From: Candidatus Saccharicenans sp. | GTDB lineage: Bacteria > Acidobacteriota > Aminicenantia > Aminicenantales > Saccharicenantaceae | DNA: 9,771 nt | Direction of reading: 5' to 3' | Assembly (NCBI GenBank): GCA_024653405.1 | Contig: JANLGB010000080.1 | Location: forward strand, 1-9,771 | Part shown: piece by piece, positions 5,794-9,771 of the stretch | How the letters are laid out: every line of letters begins with the position of its first letter | Position numbering within the stretch: position 1 is the stretch's first letter | Program-made: the position numbers and the translations under genes | The notes under the pieces: model-generated | What the model saw: only the letters and a program-made list of their open reading frames with translations | What the model was told of the DNA's origin: nothing | Database searches by the model: none

Positions 5794-7506
5794 TCAATAT
5801 ATCCAGAAGGGCATTAACGACCAGACCCTGGCCCGGGAGAAGATGTCGATCATCTTCCGGTAACCGGCCAGGAGTTCAACTGTCTGCCGGGACTGGCTGA
5901 GCTCGGTCTTTCTGCCCAGGAGGATGTCCCACAGGCTCCGCTTGACTGGCCAGATGACCAGCCTGACTTCAGTTTCGGCTGGCAGCCCGGCCAGCTCGCA
6001 GGCCAGCTCCACGGCCCGGGGCAGTCCACCCAGCTCATCCACCAGTTTCAGCTCCCTGGCCTGGCGTCCGGTCCAGACCCGACCCCGGCCGAGACGTTCC
6101 ACCTCCTCCCGGGGCAGGTTCCGGGCCGAGCTCACCCGCTCCAGGAACTGTTCGTAGATATAGCCGATTTCTTCCCTGAGTATTTTCCTTTCTTCCGGGC
6201 TGAAGTCGCGGTAGAAGGAAAAAGAATCGGCCCTTTTCCCGATGACCAGACGTTCGGTCCTGACGCCCAGTTTTTCCAGCAGCCCTTCAAAGCTGAATTT
6301 GCCGGCGATGACTCCGATGGAGCCGGTCAGAGTCTGGGGCTGAGCGATGATTTTATGACCTCCCAGGGCCATCCAGTAGCCACCCGAACCGGCCAGGCCG
6401 GACATGGAAATCACCACCGGTTTTTCGCTCCGGGCTTTAACCAGTTCATGCCAGATTATGTCGGAGCCCACGGCCGAGCCGCCGGGGCTGTCAATCCGGA
6501 CAATGATGGCCTCGATCGAGGGGTCTCGAACTGCGGCCCTCAACCATCGGCTGAAAGTTTCACTGCCCAGAGCTATCTGTTCCTCGGTCCCGGTCAGGAT
6601 GGTGCCGCTGGCAAAAATCAGGGCCACTTTTTTCCCCAGGTTGAGGCCAAAACTTTCTGGCCTGACGCTGGCATATTTTTCATTGCTGATGCGCTTGAGT
6701 TCCCTGTATTTTTCCAGTCCGCTTCTCTGCAGAAGTTGGTCCTCGTAGGCCAGCTCATCAATCAGGCCGCTGGACACTGCTTCCTGGCCCTGGAAGTAGC
6801 CCCGGTCCAGGAGTTGCTTCATCTCCTCCGGAGATTTCTGGCGGGCGGCAGCAATTTCTTTTAGATAAAGATTGAATATGTCTTCATATATCGACTGCAG
6901 CATCTCCCGGTGAGCCGGGGTAAAACCGGTTTCTGTGAACTGGTTGTAGGCGGTCTTGTATTCTTCAATATGTTCGAATTCGGCTTTTATGCCCAGCCGG
7001 TCCAGGGTCCCCTTGAAGAAGGGAATGTAAGCGGCCAGCCCGTTGACCCCCAGCCAGCCCAGGGGATGAAGGATAATCCGGTCGCAGGCGCTGGCCAGGT
7101 AATATTCCTTGTCGGCCTCGGGCAATTCTTCAAAATAGGCCAGGACCGGTTTGCCCGACTGCCGGAACTCCAGAACCGCCTGCCGCAGTTCTTCTATTTT
7201 GGCCCAGTCGGAGTCCAGCAGGCCGAATTTTATGACCACGGCTTTTATCCTGGAATCCCGGGCGGCTTTTCTCAGGTTCATCCAGGTGTCATAGAGGGAG
7301 ACGGCCCTGGTTGGGAAGAAATCAAAAAAAGGCAGGGACGGGGTATAGTCGTCGAGTCGGCCCTCCAGCTTTATTTCCAGGTAGGAATTGCCGGCCACGG
7401 CCGCTTCTTTGGGCCCGAGTTTATAGAAAAAATAGGAGAGGCCCAGGGCTACGATTAATATAAAGAAGAACAGGATCAATAAAATCCAGAGGATTCTCTT
7501 TTTCAT
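5794..7506 (-). CDS. sppA: Signal peptide peptidase SppA, long (67K) type
   Basis: SppA is an inner-membrane serine protease of family S49 that degrades cleaved signal peptides on the periplasmic side. At 570 aa this is the long two-domain form (E. coli about 618 aa). Residues 5-27 form the membrane anchor. The N-terminal domain carries the catalytic lysine in EEYKTAYNQF (Lys184, aligned with E. coli Lys209). The C-terminal domain carries RIDSPGGSAVGSD (337-349) and GLAGSGGYWMA (370-380), with the nucleophile Ser374 aligned with E. coli Ser409. TLTGSIGVIAGKFSFEGLLEKLG (392-414) is the usual loop after it. Both catalytic residues are present, so it should be active. The ATG at 7504-7506 has a strong AGGAGG ribosome site four bases upstream. 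The gene is divergent from the secreted-protein gene and convergent with ftsB. Confidence 0.95.
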   Translation of the reverse strand: MKKRILWILLILFFFILIVALGLSYFFYKLGPKEAAVAGNSYLEIKLEGRLDDYTPSLPFFDFFPTRAVSLYDTWMNLRKAARDSRIKAVVIKFGLLDSDWAKIEELRQAVLEFRQSGKPVLAYFEELPEADKEYYLASACDRIILHPLGWLGVNGLAAYIPFFKGTLDRLGIKAEFEHIEEYKTAYNQFTETGFTPAHREMLQSIYEDIFNLYLKEIAAARQKSPEEMKQLLDRGYFQGQEAVSSGLIDELAYEDQLLQRSGLEKYRELKRISNEKYASVRPESFGLNLGKKVALIFASGTILTGTEEQIALGSETFSRWLRAAVRDPSIEAIIVRIDSPGGSAVGSDIIWHELVKARSEKPVVISMSGLAGSGGYWMALGGHKIIAQPQTLTGSIGVIAGKFSFEGLLEKLGVRTERLVIGKRADSFSFYRDFSPEERKILREEIGYIYEQFLERVSSARNLPREEVERLGRGRVWTGRQARELKLVDELGGLPRAVELACELAGLPAETEVRLVIWPVKRSLWDILLGRKTELSQSRQTVELLAGYRKMIDIFSRARVWSLMPFWIY

Positions 7507-7510
7507 ATGA

Positions 7511-7530
7511 CCTCCTGCCTGATTATTTTA
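7511..7530 (-). promoter_or_regulatory. sppA ribosome binding site and -10-like box
   Basis: AGGAGG (7511-7516, minus strand) is a near-perfect ribosome site four bases before the ATG. Just upstream is TAAAAT (7525-7530), five of six to the -10 consensus, but with only a weak -35 (TTTATT) at 17 bases. A second -10-like box, CATAAT, lies at 7588-7593. The ribosome site is firm; the promoter assignment is tentative. Confidence 0.5.
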
Positions 7531-7602
7531 CTTCACAAGCGGGGACAAATAAAAGGTTGCGGGGCAGTTTCCTCGGCCAGCAAAAAGATTATGAATGGTT
7601 TC

Positions 7603-7618
7603 AGGTTTTTAAAAACCT
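7603..7618. repeat. Perfect 16-base palindrome AGGTTTTTAAAAACCT
   Basis: AGGTTTTT followed at once by AAAAACCT, a perfect palindrome with no spacer, in the gap between divergently transcribed genes. It lies about 97 bases upstream of sppA and about 130 upstream of the plus-strand promoter. Its symmetry suits a dimeric regulator; as RNA it would be only a weak A/T-rich hairpin. It abuts the -35 region expected for the CATAAT box at 7588-7593 on the minus strand. Confidence 0.5.
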
Positions 7619-7748
7619 ATCCTCAGGGCGGCTTTTGGGGGCTCGTAAAAAACTACAAATACGGAGACAATAGAATTCACTGATAATGGGTCCCGACCAT
7701 TTCCCGCTGCAGCCCGGGGCAATATTCCGGTGGCTGTCTTTCCCGGAT

Positions 7749-7777
7749 TTGACAAAGTTTTTGGCCTGAATGAAAAT
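7749..7777 (+). promoter_or_regulatory. Promoter of the secreted-protein gene
   Basis: A perfect -35 box TTGACA (7749-7754) and, after exactly 17 bases, GAAAAT (7772-7777, four of six). Transcription would start near 7784. This lies inside the 5' end of the longest open frame, so it argues that translation begins downstream of 7784, at GTG 7796 or TTG 7808. Confidence 0.5.
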
Positions 7778-7793
7778 AACCACAATTGCTGTC

Positions 7794-7800
7794 AGGTGAG
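7794..7800 (+). promoter_or_regulatory. Ribosome binding site that selects the TTG start at 7808
   Basis: AGGTGAG, complementary to the 16S rRNA tail (AGGAGGTGA type), ends seven bases before TTG 7808-7810. The spacing is ideal for TTG and wrong for ATG 7730; it overlaps GTG 7796 itself. Confidence 0.5.
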
Positions 7801-7807
7801 AAATGAA

Positions 7808-9598
7808 TTGAAAGTTTCAGCCTGTCTATCTGGCTGGCTGCTGTCACTCCTGCTGGTAGTTCCGGCCCATTCTCAAACCGATCGCAATGAGATTATGGTT
7901 TTTGTTTCCCCGCATGTTCCCAGGCCAATGGCCGGCTTCCGGGTGGTAGTTGTCTCGGAAAGGGAAATTCCGGTCGGGAAACTGAAGGTTACCCTGCGCC
8001 CGGAAGAAGGGGAGAAAACTGAACTGGAATTAAAGAAAAAGGGTGGCGGTCCGCCGTTCTGGGCCTGGTGGCAAGGGCGGGCTCCGGGTTCGGGCTTATA
8101 TACTCTTGAAGTGCAGCTCGAACGACGGCTGAGACAATCCAGGCAGATCAGGGTGGCCGTCGGTTCGCTGGGTCGAGAGCCGGGTTCAACCTTCTGGCAA
8201 ACCGAAGACAGTTGGGACCGAGAATGGGAGAACCTTTATTCGGCCTGGCTGGAGGCACTGTTCCTGGAGGCGGGAGAAAAAGATTCCTGGCCCGACCTCG
8301 ATACCATCCTGAAACAGCCTGAGAGAAATTTCCTGCACAATCATCTTGGCCAGGGTGAAGACGACGACCTCAGCCTGAAACCGGATTGCGCTGACAACCC
8401 CTTTTTCCTCAGGGCTTATTTTTCCTGGAAAAACCGGCTGCCGTTCGGCTTTCATCAGTGTTCGCGGGGTTCGCTCTGGCGGCCGCCGGAAGTCGGTCGC
8501 TGGTTTCATAATGAATTGCCGTCGGGCCCGGGGGACGAAACCAGAAAATTTACTCGCCTGATGCGCCTGGTCATGGACATGGTTCATTCCGGCACCGGCC
8601 GGACCGCTCTCGCTGAAGAAAATTCCGATTATTTTCCTTTGCCGCTGGCCCGCGACTGGCTCCGGCCGGGCTCGGTGTTTGCTGACCCTTACGGACATAC
8701 CCTGGTCATAGTGCGCTGGCTGCCCCAGACTGAAAGCCAGCCTGGAATCCTTCTGGCCGTGGATGCCCAACCCGACGGCACGGTGGGTCTGAAAAGGTTC
8801 TGGAAGGGCAACTTTCTGTTTGCCACCGAAGAGGTGGTAGGCCAGCCCGGGTTTAAGGTCTTCAGACCTATCGTCAGGACTCCCGGCGGATTAAAGCTCA
8901 TGAGCAACCGGGAGATTCAGGAGAGTTCCGATTACGGCAATTATTCTCTTGAACAGCTGGGTCTCGACCGGGAGCTTTTCTATAGCAGGATGGAACGGCT
9001 GATAAATCCCCGTCCACTGGACCCGGAAACTGCTCTAAAAGAATTGTTCCAGGCCCTCTACGAGCAGCTGCTGGTGCGGGTGGAATCGGTAGAAAATGGC
9101 GAAAAATACTTCAGGGCTAATCCGGGCCAGGTCATCCCCATGCCTTCGGGTGCGGCTGTTTTTCTGGCTTCAGGTCCCTGGGAAGATTTTTCCACCCCCA
9201 ACCGGGACCTGAGGTTGCTCATTGCCATGGATACCATTGACGAATTTCCTGATAAAGTTGCCCGCCATCCCGAGATGTACCGGACCAGGCCTTCAGAAAA
9301 ACCCGAGGCCATCCAGGCCAGGCTGAAAGAGCTGTCAGCACAGCTGGCCCGCAGCCTGAAAATCTCTTACCCAAGGTCAGACGGCCGTCAGCAAACCCTC
9401 ACCCTGGAAGAAATTCTTAAAAGGAAAGAAGCTTTTGAGATGGGCTATAACCCCAATGATTGCCCGGAGATCCGCTGGGGGGCCCCGGCCGGTTCGGAGG
9501 AGATGTCCAGCTGCCGCCGCCGGGCGCCGGCCTGGCAGCGGGAGAGAATGGAACAGCTCCGGGTGTGGTTCAAAAAACGGCTGCACCCGCCGACCTGA
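7808..9598 (+). CDS. Secreted protein of unknown family, possible papain-like cysteine hydrolase
   Basis: Not a family I can name. From TTG 7808 the product is 596 aa, with signal peptide KVSACLSGWLLSLLLVVPAHS and likely cleavage before Gln23, so it is exported. The open frame extends to ATG 7730, but those 26 residues precede the predicted transcription start and spoil the signal peptide. Residues about 25-120 look beta-rich, like an Ig-type domain. The middle has DCADNPFFLRAYFSW (193-207), then DWLRPGSVFADPYGHTLVIV (283-302), then AVDAQPDG (317-324). Cys194, His297 and Asp319 in this order and setting resemble the catalytic set of NlpC/P60 and CHAP-type cysteine hydrolases. A C-terminal block (546-596) has Cys552 and Cys569, possibly a disulfide, and ends in a basic, tryptophan-containing helix. 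The gene reads alone from its own promoter. The enzymatic role is inference from motif order only. Confidence 0.8.
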   Translation: MKVSACLSGWLLSLLLVVPAHSQTDRNEIMVFVSPHVPRPMAGFRVVVVSEREIPVGKLKVTLRPEEGEKTELELKKKGGGPPFWAWWQGRAPGSGLYTLEVQLERRLRQSRQIRVAVGSLGREPGSTFWQTEDSWDREWENLYSAWLEALFLEAGEKDSWPDLDTILKQPERNFLHNHLGQGEDDDLSLKPDCADNPFFLRAYFSWKNRLPFGFHQCSRGSLWRPPEVGRWFHNELPSGPGDETRKFTRLMRLVMDMVHSGTGRTALAEENSDYFPLPLARDWLRPGSVFADPYGHTLVIVRWLPQTESQPGILLAVDAQPDGTVGLKRFWKGNFLFATEEVVGQPGFKVFRPIVRTPGGLKLMSNREIQESSDYGNYSLEQLGLDRELFYSRMERLINPRPLDPETALKELFQALYEQLLVRVESVENGEKYFRANPGQVIPMPSGAAVFLASGPWEDFSTPNRDLRLLIAMDTIDEFPDKVARHPEMYRTRPSEKPEAIQARLKELSAQLARSLKISYPRSDGRQQTLTLEEILKRKEAFEMGYNPNDCPEIRWGAPAGSEEMSSCRRRAPAWQRERMEQLRVWFKKRLHPPT

Positions 9599-9673
9599 CG
9601 GGCTTAAAAATTTCTGTTGATTTTGCCTTTTTGATATGGCATCATTAAGTCTGCCTTTTCAGTCGAGTTGTTC

Positions 9674-9691
9674 CTGCCTCAAAGGGGGCAG
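9674..9691 (+). promoter_or_regulatory. Hairpin in the leader of the RRM protein gene
   Basis: CTGCCTC (9674-9680) pairs with GGGGCAG (9685-9691), seven pairs including one G-T, around the tetraloop AAAG. It lies 16 bases upstream of the ribosome binding site and has no T run directly after it, so it is more likely a leader element than a terminator. Confidence 0.3.
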
Positions 9692-9707
9692 CCGGCGTGG
9701 AGAGGTC

Positions 9708-9714
9708 GAGGAGG
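9708..9714 (+). promoter_or_regulatory. Strong ribosome binding site of the RRM protein gene
   Basis: GAGGAGG, followed by a spacer of eight consecutive Ts and then ATG 9723. The spacing is ideal and fixes the start of the partial gene at the right edge. Confidence 0.7.
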
Positions 9715-9722
9715 TTTTTTTT

Positions 9723-9771
9723 ATGTCTCTAAAGCTTTATGTGGGTAACTTAAACTACAGGACCACCGAGG
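9723..9771 (+). CDS. RRM-type RNA-binding protein, N-terminal fragment
   Basis: Sixteen codons are visible before the right edge: MSLKLYVGNLNYRTTE. KLYVGNL is the RNP2 motif of the RNA recognition motif, and NLNYRTTE is the usual continuation into helix 1 in small bacterial single-RRM proteins of about 80-110 aa (the cyanobacterial Rbp type). These bind single-stranded RNA, and some are cold-induced. The gene is preceded by a strong ribosome site and a 124-base gap with a hairpin, so it probably has its own promoter; TTGATT (9617-9622) with CATCAT (9640-9645) at 17 bases is a weak candidate. Confidence 0.85.
   Translation, partial: MSLKLYVGNLNYRTTE

Larger units (their letters stand above)
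7507..7807. other. Divergent intergenic region between sppA and the secreted-protein gene
   Basis: About 300 bases without a convincing gene. Toward sppA it holds a ribosome site and -10-like boxes. The middle holds a perfect 16-base palindrome (7603-7618) and a G-rich stretch (7626-7653) with no recognised RNA. Toward the plus-strand gene it holds a good promoter (7749-7777) and ribosome site. I see no tRNA, known riboswitch or terminator. The short minus-strand reading frame at 7601-7783 has no recognisable features. Confidence 0.6.

Noticed and set aside
8186..8770. A 194-codon minus-strand frame inside the secreted-protein gene
   Set aside because: No recognisable motifs, and it is antisense to a frame with a signal peptide, promoter and ribosome site.
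9599..9722. Possible terminator after the secreted-protein gene
   Set aside because: There are T-rich patches but no stem directly before them; the hairpin at 9674-9691 lacks an adjacent T run.
1..9771. CRISPR arrays, insertion sequences, tRNA or rRNA genes, or a defence or mobile cassette
   Set aside because: No direct repeats with spacers, no transposase or integrase, no tRNA-like cloverleaf and no rRNA stretches were seen; the genes are ordinary chromosomal functions.

Overview
The window is a compact stretch of bacterial chromosome. It carries six complete protein genes and the beginnings of two more (one at each edge), plus several candidate control sites. The gene set points to a Gram-negative-type cell: a type IV pilus gene start, a long SppA protease, and exported proteins with signal peptides. 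Composition is moderately GC-rich, with frequent AGG/AGA arginine codons beside CGG. An Acidobacteriota/Aminicenantes-like source is my guess from general look only; no 16S gene or other phylogenetic marker is present. There is no sign of phage, insertion sequences, CRISPR or tRNA/rRNA genes, so this looks like core chromosome rather than an island.

Layout, left to right. On the minus strand, coaD (phosphopantetheine adenylyltransferase, coenzyme A synthesis) is followed after 10 bases by the start of a pilM-like gene. Divergent from coaD, on the plus strand, is a protein-L-isoaspartate methyltransferase with an N-terminal export signal. The 224-base gap between them holds a set of competing hairpins. 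The methyltransferase gene runs tail-to-tail into, and overlaps by 57 bases, a minus-strand gene for an 813-residue membrane protein with a spermidine-synthase-like domain. Next, on the plus strand, is a phosphohexomutase gene overlapping an ftsB-like cell-division gene by 4 bases (a two-gene operon). The ftsB-like gene converges on sppA (minus strand) with only 23 bases between. Divergent from sppA is a secreted protein of about 596 residues and unknown family, with a possible Cys-His-Asp catalytic set. The window ends at the first 16 codons of an RRM RNA-binding protein with a strong ribosome binding site.

Overall the genes alternate in strand as divergent and convergent pairs. The three divergent gaps each carry a 16-base inverted repeat and candidate promoters; the two convergent junctions have no room for separate terminators. 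Most genes are housekeeping or envelope functions (CoA, envelope sugar phosphates, division, signal-peptide degradation, protein repair, pilus). I do not see a clearly new multi-gene system. The most unusual items are the exported repair methyltransferase with its structured leader, the unrecognised secreted protein, the phosphohexomutase with an altered active-site loop, and the membrane-embedded synthase-like protein with a degenerate active site.
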